From an uncultured Oscillibacter sp. (GTDB taxonomy: Bacteria; Bacillota; Clostridia; Oscillospirales; Oscillospiraceae): DNA of 5,648 nt. A program made the translations under genes and the position numbers. The notes beneath the pieces are model-generated. The model was not told where the DNA came from. It searched no databases and saw only the letters and a program-made list of their open reading frames with translations. Positions 1-5,641 of this stretch are shown here, piece after piece; position 1 is the stretch's first letter, and each line of letters starts with the position of its first letter. Where the stretch lies: contig CAAGJQ010000165.1 in NCBI GenBank assembly GCA_900770295.1, forward strand, positions 1 through 5,648, read 5' to 3'.

Positions 1-313
1 GGGCGAGATCGAGAAGCTGGAGAAGTACCTGGGCGGCGTGAAGGAAATGAAGAAGCTGCCCGGCGCCCTGTTCATCGTGGACACCCGCAAGGAGCGCAAC
101 GCCATCGCCGAGGCCCACAAGCTGGGCATCCCCGTGGTGGCCATCGCCGATACCAACTGCGATCCCGATGAGATCGACTACGTCATCCCCGGCAACGACG
201 ACGCCATCCGCGCCATCAAGCTGATCTCTTCCATCATGGCCAACGCCGTGCTGGAGGGCAAGCAGGGCGAGCAGACCGAGGACGCTGCCGAGAAGGCCGA
301 GGACGCTGAGTAA
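1..313 (+). CDS. rpsB: 30S ribosomal protein S2, C-terminal part (5' truncated by window)
   Basis: This is the last 103 codons of ribosomal protein S2, read in frame from base 2 to a TAA stop at 311-313. S2 binds the 30S subunit late in assembly, near the 16S rRNA 3' domain and S1. Visible family hallmarks are LPGALFIVDTRKE (the second S2 signature region), the helix with EAHKLGIPVVAIADTNCDPD, and the IPGNDDAIRAI block near the end of the S2 fold. The last ~20 residues are an acidic, Ala/Glu-rich tail (EDAAEKAEDAE), common and poorly conserved in S2. The upstream part of the gene and its promoter lie outside the window. The next gene is tsf, 56 bases downstream, which is the near-universal bacterial rpsB-tsf order and supports both calls. 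Codons are strongly biased to CTG, AAG and GGC, as expected for a highly expressed gene. Confidence 0.97.
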   Translation, partial: GEIEKLEKYLGGVKEMKKLPGALFIVDTRKERNAIAEAHKLGIPVVAIADTNCDPDEIDYVIPGNDDAIRAIKLISSIMANAVLEGKQGEQTEDAAEKAEDAE

Positions 314-322
314 TCTGCTTTT

Positions 323-342
323 TCAAGCGCGCTGCGCTTTGA
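323..342 (+). other. Small hairpin in the rpsB-tsf spacer
   Basis: The spacer holds an inverted repeat, AAGCGC-GCT-GCGCTT (325-339), extendable by TCAA/TTGA pairing across one bulged T to 323-342. No U-tract follows (the next bases are TATCAATG), so it does not look like an intrinsic terminator. It could pause RNA polymerase, act as an RNA-processing site, or affect mRNA stability between the two cistrons. The structure is seen in the sequence; the role is only inferred. Confidence 0.35.
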
Positions 343-356
343 TATCAATGATAATT

Positions 357-361
357 GGAGG
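357..361 (+). promoter_or_regulatory. Ribosome binding site of tsf
   Basis: GGAGG lies 8 bases before the ATG at 370. An in-frame TTG at 355 overlaps this Shine-Dalgarno sequence, so it cannot be the start. The site therefore fixes tsf translation at the ATG. Confidence 0.9.
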
Positions 362-369
362 AAACTAAA

Positions 370-1284
370 ATGGCTTTTACCGCAGCTGATGTGAAGAACC
401 TGCGCGAAATGACCGGCGTGGGCATGATGGATTGCAAGAAGGCTCTGGCCGCTTCCGATGGCGACATCGACAAGGCCATCGAGTTCCTGCGTGAGAAGGG
501 CCTGGCCGCTTCCGCGAAGAAGGCCGGCCGCATCGCCGCCGAGGGCATGGCCTACGCCGCCGTCATCGACGGCATGGGCGTGGTGGTCGAGGTCAACGCC
601 GAGACCGACTTCGTGGGCAAGAACGAGAAGTTCGTGGACTTCGTCAAGGGCGTCGCCGCCACTGTGGCCGCCAATAAGCCCGCTGATCTGGACGCTCTGA
701 TGGCCTGCAAGTACGCCGGCACCGAGCGCACTGTCACCGAGCAGCAGCAGGAGATGGTCCTGGTCATCGGCGAGAACATCAAGGTCCGCCGCTTCGCCTT
801 CTTCACCGAGGGTGTCTCCGTTCCCTATATCCACGCCGGCGGCAAGATCGGCGTGCTGGTGAACCTGGAGGTCTCCGGCGGCATTGACGCCACCGAGATC
901 GGCAAGGACGTTGCCATGCAGATCGCCGCTCTGAATCCCCGTTTCTGGGACAAGTCCCAGGTCACCCAGGACGTCCTGGACGAGGAGAAGAAGATCATGA
1001 TGGTCCAGATGGCCAACGACCCCAAGATGGCTTCCAAGCCCGAGCAGGTGCGTGAGAAGATCGTCATGGGCAAGCTGAACAAGTTCTATGCCGAAAACTG
1101 CCTGCTGCAGCAGGAGTTCGTCAAGGACAACAGCATGAGCGTCGAGAAGTATATCGCCTCCGCCGCCAAGGCTCTGGGCGGCACTGTGACCTTCAAGGAT
1201 GCTGTTCGCTTTGAGAAGGGCGAGGGCATTGAGAAGAAGCAGGAGAACTTCGCCGCTGAGATCGCTTCCATGGTGAAGGGCTGA
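370..1284 (+). CDS. tsf: Translation elongation factor Ts
   Basis: EF-Ts is the cytoplasmic guanine-nucleotide exchange factor that releases GDP from EF-Tu. The protein has 304 residues, close to the usual bacterial length. The N-terminal UBA-like TS-N domain (about 1-45) carries the first family signature, LREMTGVGMMDCKKAL (11-26). The core opens with EVNAETDFVGK (74-84), which includes the TDFV motif that contacts EF-Tu; Ala77 and Gly83 are small departures from the usual second signature. Later conserved core segments include MQIAALNP (183-190) and the KFYAENCLLQQEFVKD block (238-253), followed by a predicted helical C-terminus. The ATG at 370 was chosen over the in-frame TTG at 355 because that TTG overlaps the Shine-Dalgarno sequence and because MAFTAADVKNLR is a typical EF-Ts start. 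The gene is probably cotranscribed with rpsB. A strong terminator begins about 12 bases after the TGA stop. Confidence 0.98.
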   Translation: MAFTAADVKNLREMTGVGMMDCKKALAASDGDIDKAIEFLREKGLAASAKKAGRIAAEGMAYAAVIDGMGVVVEVNAETDFVGKNEKFVDFVKGVAATVAANKPADLDALMACKYAGTERTVTEQQQEMVLVIGENIKVRRFAFFTEGVSVPYIHAGGKIGVLVNLEVSGGIDATEIGKDVAMQIAALNPRFWDKSQVTQDVLDEEKKIMMVQMANDPKMASKPEQVREKIVMGKLNKFYAENCLLQQEFVKDNSMSVEKYIASAAKALGGTVTFKDAVRFEKGEGIEKKQENFAAEIASMVKG

Positions 1285-1296
1285 TTCTAAAGAACG

Positions 1297-1331
1297 AAAG
1301 AGGCAGGTGCGTTTGCACCTGCCTCTTTTTT
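1297..1331 (+). terminator. Rho-independent terminator of rpsB-tsf
   Basis: A perfect 11-bp GC-rich stem, GAGGCAGGTGC (1300-1310) with GCACCTGCCTC (1315-1325), is capped by a GTTT loop and followed by six T (1326-1331). Three A (1297-1299) can pair with the first T bases. It starts just after the tsf stop and closes the rpsB-tsf transcript. Upstream of the stem the - strand offers only a short U-run (from 1297-1299), so its main direction is +. Confidence 0.95.
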
Positions 1332-1346
1332 CCGGCTTTATGCATG

Positions 1347-1381
1347 AAAAGCGCGCCTGCTCATCACGAGCAGGCGCGCTT
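1347..1381 (-). terminator. Rho-independent terminator of trmB
   Basis: A 14-bp inverted repeat, AAGCGCGCCTGCTC (1349-1362) with GAGCAGGCGCGCTT (1368-1381), has a 5-base loop. Read on the - strand it begins 2 bases after the trmB TAA stop and ends in TTTT (1350-1347). The U-tract is short, but the stem is long and almost all G/C. It sits 15 bases from the tsf terminator, so the two convergent transcripts each have their own terminator. Confidence 0.85.
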
Positions 1382-1383
1382 GC

Positions 1384-2442
1384 TTATTCGGCGGATGGTT
1401 TGCAGAAATAGGGTCCGCAGGCTTCCTCGTGGGTATGGACATAAGTCCAGGTGAAATCCCTGTCCACCAGATACCAGTCCGCACCGTCAAAACACGGGTA
1501 GGCATCCGCGCTCCGGCCGGCCAGAGCCAGGGCCTCCTCTTTGGAGACGGGCCGGACCCGGGACTGGTCCGCCGGGGGATACTCCTTATAAAATAAATAG
1601 AAGGTCTCGTCAGGCAGTTCCGCCAGCGCTTTCCGGGCCGCGTCACCTTCCAGACAGGCCGCCAGCTTCCAGGAGAAGATGTGCCAGAGGTAATTTCCCT
1701 CTGCAAGCACATGCTTGCCCAGGTCCGCCTCGGATACATCGCCGGCAAAAGCGTCCATCCAGCGGTCCGATACCACGTCGATGTCGGTGGGGAAGGGCTC
1801 CTCCCAGGGCACCATGGTGGCCACCAGCCGGTTGATGGGCATGCCCTGCTCGTGGAACTTGGCCTCATAGTCCGTCATGACGCCCACGGGACCGTTTTCA
1901 TGAAGATTCCGGGTGACCTCGGACAGGGTAAAGCCGAAGCTGGGAATCTCCGTCACGGAGAATTCAAACAGGTCCTGGTTGTCCGTCTTGAAGTGGATCT
2001 GCCCACCCATTTTCAGAACCTGGCGATACAGCTTCAGGAAATTGCCGTGGGTCAGGCGGCGCTTGGCGTGGCGCTTGCTGGGCCAGGGGTCGCAGAAGTT
2101 GATATAGATGCGGTCCACCTCGCCGGGAGCGAAAAAGTAGGGCAGCTGGTCCGCGTTGGCGTCGATAAAATAGACGTTGGTGAGCCCCGCGTTGACGCAG
2201 CGCTCCATGGCCACCACCATGGCGTCCGGCACCCGCTCCACGGCGATGAACAGCACATCCGGCTCCGCGGCGGCTGTGCCGGCGGTGAAGCGGCCCTTGC
2301 CGCAGCCCAGCTCCAGCCGCAGCTCACGGGCCTCCGGCATCAGTTCCCGCCAGCACCCCTGACGGTCATAGGGATCCCGAATCAGACGGTCGCCGCAGCG
2401 CTCCATCCGGGGTACCAGATTTTTCTTTTTGCGCATTCGCAT
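1384..2442 (-). CDS. trmB: tRNA (guanine-N7-)-methyltransferase with extra C-terminal DUF4275-like domain
   Basis: TrmB methylates N7 of G46 in the tRNA variable loop using S-adenosylmethionine. The protein has 352 residues. The catalytic part (about 1-210) resembles the usual ~213-residue enzyme: MRMRKKK start, SAM-binding ELGCGKG (44-50), acidic Glu69 in FIAVER, the INFCDPWPSKRHAKRRLT block (114-131) with Asp118, IHFKTDN (149-155), and TDYEAKF (190-196) before the end of the core. Residues ~215-352 are extra: W228/F232, YLWHIFSW (251-258), GDAARKAL, FYLFYKEY, and DFTWTYVHTHE...GPYF (329-346). From memory these resemble DUF4275, a small domain of unknown function; this is not verified. The reading frame is unbroken across the junction. 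The start at 2442 is set by AGGAGG 8 bases upstream; upstream in-frame starts lack a suitable Shine-Dalgarno. Codon use is less biased than in the flanking genes, with CGG Arg and some TTA Leu, suggesting lower expression. Confidence 0.95.
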   Translation of the reverse strand: MRMRKKKNLVPRMERCGDRLIRDPYDRQGCWRELMPEARELRLELGCGKGRFTAGTAAAEPDVLFIAVERVPDAMVVAMERCVNAGLTNVYFIDANADQLPYFFAPGEVDRIYINFCDPWPSKRHAKRRLTHGNFLKLYRQVLKMGGQIHFKTDNQDLFEFSVTEIPSFGFTLSEVTRNLHENGPVGVMTDYEAKFHEQGMPINRLVATMVPWEEPFPTDIDVVSDRWMDAFAGDVSEADLGKHVLAEGNYLWHIFSWKLAACLEGDAARKALAELPDETFYLFYKEYPPADQSRVRPVSKEEALALAGRSADAYPCFDGADWYLVDRDFTWTYVHTHEEACGPYFCKPSAE

Positions 2443-2450
2443 ATTCGAAT

Positions 2451-2456
2451 CCTCCT
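2451..2456 (-). promoter_or_regulatory. Ribosome binding site of trmB
   Basis: On the - strand AGGAGG stands 8 bases before the ATG at 2442 and 14 bases before the alternative ATG at 2436. It therefore favours the first, giving the MRMR start seen in Bacillus-type TrmB. Confidence 0.88.
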
Positions 2457-2471
2457 GGAATATCCATCTAT

Positions 2472-2500
2472 TAAAAACCACAAGAACTTGTGGTTTTTTA
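2472..2500 (-). promoter_or_regulatory. Hairpin with U-tract in the trmB leader; candidate attenuator or bidirectional terminator
   Basis: AAAAACCACAAG (2473-2484) and CTTGTGGTTTTT (2487-2498) form a long inverted repeat around two A. On the - strand it ends in five U about 30 bases before the trmB ATG, so it has terminator shape inside the presumed trmB leader. On the + strand it is followed by six T (2494-2499) and could stop read-through toward hbd. A third element, ACCACAGG (2509-2516), reads CCTGTGGT on the - strand. Its TGTGGT can pair with the ACCACA arm (2494-2489) of the terminator stem, giving a possible antiterminator. No regulator or leader peptide is recognised. The hairpin is seen; attenuation is inferred. 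Confidence 0.45.
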
Positions 2501-2571
2501 TTGATTTTACCACAGGAAATCGCCCCTGTAAATGAATTTCCGCAGTGATGAAGAGAGCAGGCAAAAACCAG

Positions 2572-2602
2572 TTGTGTTAAGCTCTTAACAAAATTGTATA
2601 AA
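2572..2602 (+). promoter_or_regulatory. Weak sigma-A-like promoter overlapping the Rex operator
   Basis: TTGTGT (2572-2577) and TATAAA (2597-2602) form a possible -35/-10 pair with a 19-base spacer, longer than the ideal 17. The Rex palindrome overlaps the -35 and fills most of the spacer, the usual geometry for repression by occlusion. Transcripts from here would have a leader of roughly 185 bases before hbd. The weak -35 and long spacer keep confidence low. Confidence 0.3.
2574..2591. promoter_or_regulatory. Rex (redox-sensing repressor) operator
   Basis: The sequence GTGTTAA-GCTC-TTAACAA matches 13 of the 14 fixed positions of the clostridial Rex consensus TTGTTAA-N4-TTAACAA; only the first base differs. 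Perfect arms TGTTAAG/CTTAACA surround a 2-base centre, as expected for a dimeric regulator. Rex is a Rossmann-fold repressor released from DNA by NADH, and it is known to control butyrate and butanol genes in clostridia. Here the site lies 205 bases upstream of hbd and about 80 bases upstream of the -35 of the main promoter, so it may act through a second upstream promoter or on trmB. The match is seen; regulation is inferred. Confidence 0.75.
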
Positions 2603-2669
2603 ATTTAACGAGTATTTTGTGTGAAGTGTAAAAAAGCGAGAAAGAGCGTGGTATCATCGCAATTTCCAC

Positions 2670-2698
2670 TTGATAAATGGAGGCGAGGTCCCTATAAT
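2670..2698 (+). promoter_or_regulatory. Main sigma-A promoter of the hbd-bcd-etfBA operon
   Basis: TTGATA (2670-2675; five of six bases of TTGACA) and a perfect TATAAT (2693-2698) are separated by exactly 17 bases. Transcription should start near 2705, leaving a leader of about 90 bases before the hbd ATG. This is the best promoter in the window and fits a highly expressed fermentation operon. Confidence 0.85.
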
Positions 2699-2795
2699 AA
2701 AGATTGTGAGTAAATTAGCAATGTGCGGGTTTATTCTGTTTCCCCCAAAGAACGTAAGAAACCGAAATACAAAACATTAAACAGGAGGAAAGATC

Positions 2796-3632
2796 ATGAA
2801 GGTAGCAATTTTTGGCGCAGGTACCATGGGCAGCGGCATTGCGCAGGTCTTTGCCGCGAAGGGCCATACCGCTCTGATGTATGCAAGCTCCGTCGCTTCT
2901 GCCCAGAAGCACAAGGATAAGCTGGCTGCTTCTCTGCAGAAGCGCGTGGAAAAGGGCAAGATGACCCAGGAGGCCGTGGACGCTCTGCTGGCCAACATTC
3001 TGGTGGAGGAGAAGTCCGCCTGCGCTGACGCCGATCTGATCATCGAGTGCGTCAAGGAGGACATGGCCACTAAGAAGGAACTGCTGAACGAGCTGGATGC
3101 CATGTGCAAGCCCGAGGCCATCTTCGCTTCCAACACCTCCTCTCTGTCCATCACTGAGATGGGCAACGGTCTGAAGCATCCCGTTATCGGCATGCACTTC
3201 TTCAATCCCGTGCCCAGCATGAAGCTGGTGGAGATCATCCGCGGCGCCAACACCACCCAGGAGACCTTTGACTTTGTCTACAAGCTGTCTCAGGACATCG
3301 GCAAGGACCCCGTCGAGGTCGCCGAGGCTCCGGGCTTCGTGGTCAACAAGATCCTGATCCCCATGATCAACGAGGCCATCGGTCTGGTTGAGACCGGCGT
3401 CGCCTCCGTGGAGGATATCGACAAGTCCATGCGTCTGGGCGCCAACCATCCCATGGGCCCCCTGGCTCTGGGCGACTTCATCGGCCTGGATGTGTGCCTG
3501 GCCATCATGAACACCCTGTACACCGAGACCGGCGATCCCAAGTATCGTCCTGCTCTGCTGCTGAAGAAGATGGTCCGCGGCGGTCTGCTGGGCAAGAAGA
3601 GCGGCAAGGGCTTCTACGATTATAGCAAGTAA
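2796..3632 (+). CDS. hbd: 3-hydroxybutyryl-CoA dehydrogenase
   Basis: Hbd reduces acetoacetyl-CoA to (S)-3-hydroxybutyryl-CoA in the cytoplasmic butyrate pathway. The protein has 278 residues, close to the ~282 of Clostridium acetobutylicum Hbd. The N-terminal Rossmann domain starts with IFGAGTMGSGIAQ (5-17). The SNTSSLSI segment (112-119), His134 in GMHFFNP and the Asn of PGFVVNK (the family's Ser, His and Asn catalytic set) are present. The C-terminal dimerisation domain carries GANHPMGPLALGDFIGLD and ends in GKKSGKGFYDYSK, a family hallmark. At the end of the second beta strand, where C. acetobutylicum Hbd has Arg-Asp (Asp binding the NAD ribose), this protein has YASS (29-32) with no acidic residue, so its cofactor preference is uncertain. 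AGGAGG lies 7 bases before the ATG. It is the first gene of its operon; bcd follows after 26 bases. Confidence 0.97.
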   Translation: MKVAIFGAGTMGSGIAQVFAAKGHTALMYASSVASAQKHKDKLAASLQKRVEKGKMTQEAVDALLANILVEEKSACADADLIIECVKEDMATKKELLNELDAMCKPEAIFASNTSSLSITEMGNGLKHPVIGMHFFNPVPSMKLVEIIRGANTTQETFDFVYKLSQDIGKDPVEVAEAPGFVVNKILIPMINEAIGLVETGVASVEDIDKSMRLGANHPMGPLALGDFIGLDVCLAIMNTLYTETGDPKYRPALLLKKMVRGGLLGKKSGKGFYDYSK

Positions 3633-3658
3633 AAACCATAAGAAAAGGAGTAAATGGT

Positions 3659-4801
3659 ATGGATTTTCATCTGACAAATGAGCAGCTGATGCTCCGTAAG
3701 ATGTACCGTGAATTCGCCGAGAACGAAGTCAAACCCTTGGCTGAGGAAATCGACGAAGAAGAGCGCTTCCCCATGGAGACCGTCCAGAAGATGGCCAAGC
3801 TGGGGATGATGGGCATCTACTTCCCCAAGGAGTACGGCGGCGCCGGCGGCGACGTTCTGTCCTATGCCATGTGCGTGGAGGAACTGGCCAAGGTCTGCGG
3901 CACCACCGCAGTTATCGTGTCCGCTCACACCTCCCTGTGCTGCGCCCCCATCTTTGAAAACGGCACCGAGGAGCAGAAGCGCAAGTATCTGCCCGACCTG
4001 CTGAGCGGCCGCAAGATCGGCGCCTTCGGTCTGACCGAGCCCAACGCCGGTACCGACGCCTCCGGCCAGCAGACCACTGCCGTCCTGGAGGGCGATCACT
4101 ACGTCCTGAACGGCTCCAAGTGCTTCATCACCAACGGCAACGTGGCCGACACCTTCGTGGTCTTCGCCATGACCGACAAGTCCAAGGGCAACCACGGCAT
4201 TTCCGCCTTCATCGTTGAGAAGGACTTCCCCGGCTTCTCCACCGGCAAGCACGAGAAGAAGATGGGTATCCGCGGCTCCTCCACCTGCGACCTGATCTTT
4301 GAGGACTGCATCGTTCCCAAGGAGAACCTGCTGGGCAAGGAAGGCAAGGGCTTCAAGATCGCCATGCAGACTCTGGACGGCGGCCGTATCGGCATCGCCG
4401 CGCAGGCTCTGGGCCTGGGCGAGGGCGCTGTGAACGAGGCTGTCAAGTACACCCAGGAGCGTGTCCAGTTCGGCAAGCGCCTGAGCCAGTTCCAGAACAC
4501 CCAGTTCCAGCTGGCCGATATGCACTGCCGCATGCAGGCCGCTCAGTACCTGGTCTACGCCGCTGCCTGCAAGAAGCAGCTGCATGAGCCCTATTCCATG
4601 GACGCCTCCATGGCCAAGCTGTTCGCCGCTGAGGCCGCTTCCGACGTCACCCGTCGTGCCGTCCAGCTGTTCGGCGGTTATGGCTACACTCGTGAGTATC
4701 CCGTGGAGCGCATGATGCGCGACGCCAAGATCACCGAGATCTATGAGGGCACTTCCGAGGTCCAGCGCATGGTTATTTCCAGCCATCTGGGCGTTAAATA
4801 A
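3659..4801 (+). CDS. bcd: Butyryl-CoA dehydrogenase (short-chain acyl-CoA dehydrogenase)
   Basis: Bcd is an FAD flavoprotein that reduces crotonyl-CoA to butyryl-CoA, taking electrons from EtfAB. Its 380 residues are the usual acyl-CoA dehydrogenase length. The order of domains is an N-terminal helical domain (about 1-120), a middle beta domain with the flavin-contacting GLTEPNAGTD (124-133) and FITNG (156-160), and a C-terminal helical domain from about 230. The second family signature region spans 336-355 (QLFGGYGYTREYP...). Glu363 in IYEGTSEVQ is the catalytic base position of short- and medium-chain members. GGAG lies 8 bases before the ATG; another ATG at 3654 is out of frame. Placement between hbd and etfB supports butyryl-CoA dehydrogenase over an amino-acid-degradation paralogue, although substrate chain length cannot be read directly. 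No signal peptide or membrane segment is seen. Confidence 0.95.
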   Translation: MDFHLTNEQLMLRKMYREFAENEVKPLAEEIDEEERFPMETVQKMAKLGMMGIYFPKEYGGAGGDVLSYAMCVEELAKVCGTTAVIVSAHTSLCCAPIFENGTEEQKRKYLPDLLSGRKIGAFGLTEPNAGTDASGQQTTAVLEGDHYVLNGSKCFITNGNVADTFVVFAMTDKSKGNHGISAFIVEKDFPGFSTGKHEKKMGIRGSSTCDLIFEDCIVPKENLLGKEGKGFKIAMQTLDGGRIGIAAQALGLGEGAVNEAVKYTQERVQFGKRLSQFQNTQFQLADMHCRMQAAQYLVYAAACKKQLHEPYSMDASMAKLFAAEAASDVTRRAVQLFGGYGYTREYPVERMMRDAKITEIYEGTSEVQRMVISSHLGVK

Positions 4802-4821
4802 GACAGGAGGTAAAGGTTAAA

Positions 4822-5622
4822 ATGAAAATCATTGTTAGTATTAAGCAGGTTCCCGATACCTCCGGCAAGGTGGCTGTCAATCCCGATGGTACCCTGAACC
4901 GCGCTTCCATGCAGACCATCACCAACCCCGACGACATGAACGCCCTGGAGGCCGCTCTGAAGATCAAGGACGAGACCGGCTGCAAGGTTGTCGTTGTCAC
5001 CATGGGTCCCCCTCCCGCGGCCGGCATGCTGCGTGAGGCCCTGGCCATGGGCGCCGATGAGGCCATTCTGGTCTCCGCCCGTGAGTTCGGCGGTTCCGAT
5101 ACTTATGCCACTTCTCAGGTCCTGGCTGCTGCCATCAGCACCGTTGGCGTGGAAGCGGACGACATTGTCATGTGCGGCCGTCAGGCCATCGACGGTGATA
5201 CCGCCCAGGTCGGTCCCCAGATTGCTGAGAAGCTGGGCCTGCCCCAGGTCACCTATGCTGCCGACATCCAGAAGGACGGCGACACCATCACCGTCAAGCG
5301 TATGCTGGAGGACGGCTACATGACCATCAAGGTCAAGACTCCCTGCCTGATCACCTGCATCAAGGAGCTGAACACTCCCCGTTACATGAGCGTCGGCGGC
5401 GTCTTTGAGGCTTATGGCAAGCCTCTGGAGGTCTATGACTATGAGAAGCTGAAGGATCATCCCCTGATCGATGCCACCACCATCGGCCTGAAGGGCTCTC
5501 CCACCAACATCTTCAAGAGCTTCACGCCTCCCCAGAAGGGCGTCGGCCAGATGCTGGAGGGCGACGGCAAGGAGACCTGCGAGAAGCTGGTGGGCATTCT
5601 GACCGCCAAGCACATCATCTGA
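4822..5622 (+). CDS. etfB: Electron transfer flavoprotein beta subunit, bifurcating type
   Basis: EtfB pairs with EtfA in the flavoprotein that feeds electrons to Bcd. The protein has 266 residues, typical for the subunit, and opens with MKIIVSIKQVPDT, the common EtfB start. The key stretch is GRQAIDGDTAQVGPQIAE (119-136). As I recall them, bifurcating EtfB of Acidaminococcus fermentans has the same GRQAIDGDTAQVGP, while the non-bifurcating human ETFB has KQAIDDDCNQTGQ and binds AMP there. This suggests a bound FAD that splits electrons from NADH between crotonyl-CoA (through Bcd) and ferredoxin or flavodoxin. Other conserved parts are NPDDMNALEAALKIKD (35-50), GADEAILVSAREFGGSDT (77-94) and GSPTNIFKSFTPP (225-237). 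AGGAGGT lies 10 bases before the ATG. It follows bcd by 20 bases and precedes etfA by 19, so the genes form one operon. Confidence 0.96.
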   Translation: MKIIVSIKQVPDTSGKVAVNPDGTLNRASMQTITNPDDMNALEAALKIKDETGCKVVVVTMGPPPAAGMLREALAMGADEAILVSAREFGGSDTYATSQVLAAAISTVGVEADDIVMCGRQAIDGDTAQVGPQIAEKLGLPQVTYAADIQKDGDTITVKRMLEDGYMTIKVKTPCLITCIKELNTPRYMSVGGVFEAYGKPLEVYDYEKLKDHPLIDATTIGLKGSPTNIFKSFTPPQKGVGQMLEGDGKETCEKLVGILTAKHII

Positions 5623-5641
5623 GAAAGGGGATAAAACAACT

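Larger units (their letters stand above)
2443..2795. other. AT-rich divergent intergenic region between trmB and hbd
   Basis: These 353 bases carry no convincing gene. They are clearly richer in A/T than the flanking genes and separate two divergent transcription units. They contain the trmB ribosome binding site and leader hairpin, a Rex-like palindrome, a weak + strand promoter-like pair around it, a near-consensus + strand promoter at 2670-2698, and a leader of about 90 bases ahead of hbd in which no recognised riboswitch is seen. The trmB promoter must also lie here on the - strand. Candidate elements are TTTACA (2632-2627) or TTCACA (2625-2620) as -35 and TATACA (2600-2595) as -10, but spacings are poor, so it is not annotated separately. 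Confidence 0.8.

Noticed and set aside
355..369. Five-codon upstream extension of tsf from a TTG
   Set aside because: The TTG overlaps the Shine-Dalgarno sequence, and EF-Ts proteins start at the MAFTAADV position.
178..834. - strand open frame (218 codons) opposite rpsB-tsf
   Set aside because: It covers the end of rpsB, the spacer and half of tsf in reverse; composition is that of a shadow frame.
2443..2481. 13-codon upstream extension of trmB
   Set aside because: It would start inside the leader hairpin, has no Shine-Dalgarno at proper distance, and the AGGAGG before the MRMR start lies within it.
1681..2535. Long + strand open frame (284 codons) opposite trmB
   Set aside because: It is antisense to a clearly conserved trmB, extends into the AT-rich leader region, shows low-complexity His/Gly/Leu-rich composition typical of reversed GC-rich genes, and lacks a convincing ribosome binding site.
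2705..2795. Possible riboswitch in the hbd leader
   Set aside because: No stable multi-stem structure, no known aptamer core and no terminator were seen between the promoter and the hbd ribosome binding site.
2723..2920. Short + strand open frame overlapping the hbd leader and start
   Set aside because: It is out of frame with hbd, has no ribosome binding site, and most of it reads hbd codons in the wrong frame.
2715..3677. - strand open frame (320 codons) opposite hbd
   Set aside because: Antisense shadow of hbd with composition bias and no family features; it also runs through the hbd leader.
3620..4786. Long - strand open frame (388 codons) opposite bcd
   Set aside because: The Leu/Gly/Ala/Asp/His-rich product is the usual by-product of G/C-ended codons read in reverse; bcd on the other strand has all its family motifs.
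4741..5613. - strand open frame (290 codons) opposite etfB
   Set aside because: Antisense shadow of etfB, for the same reasons as the other reverse frames.
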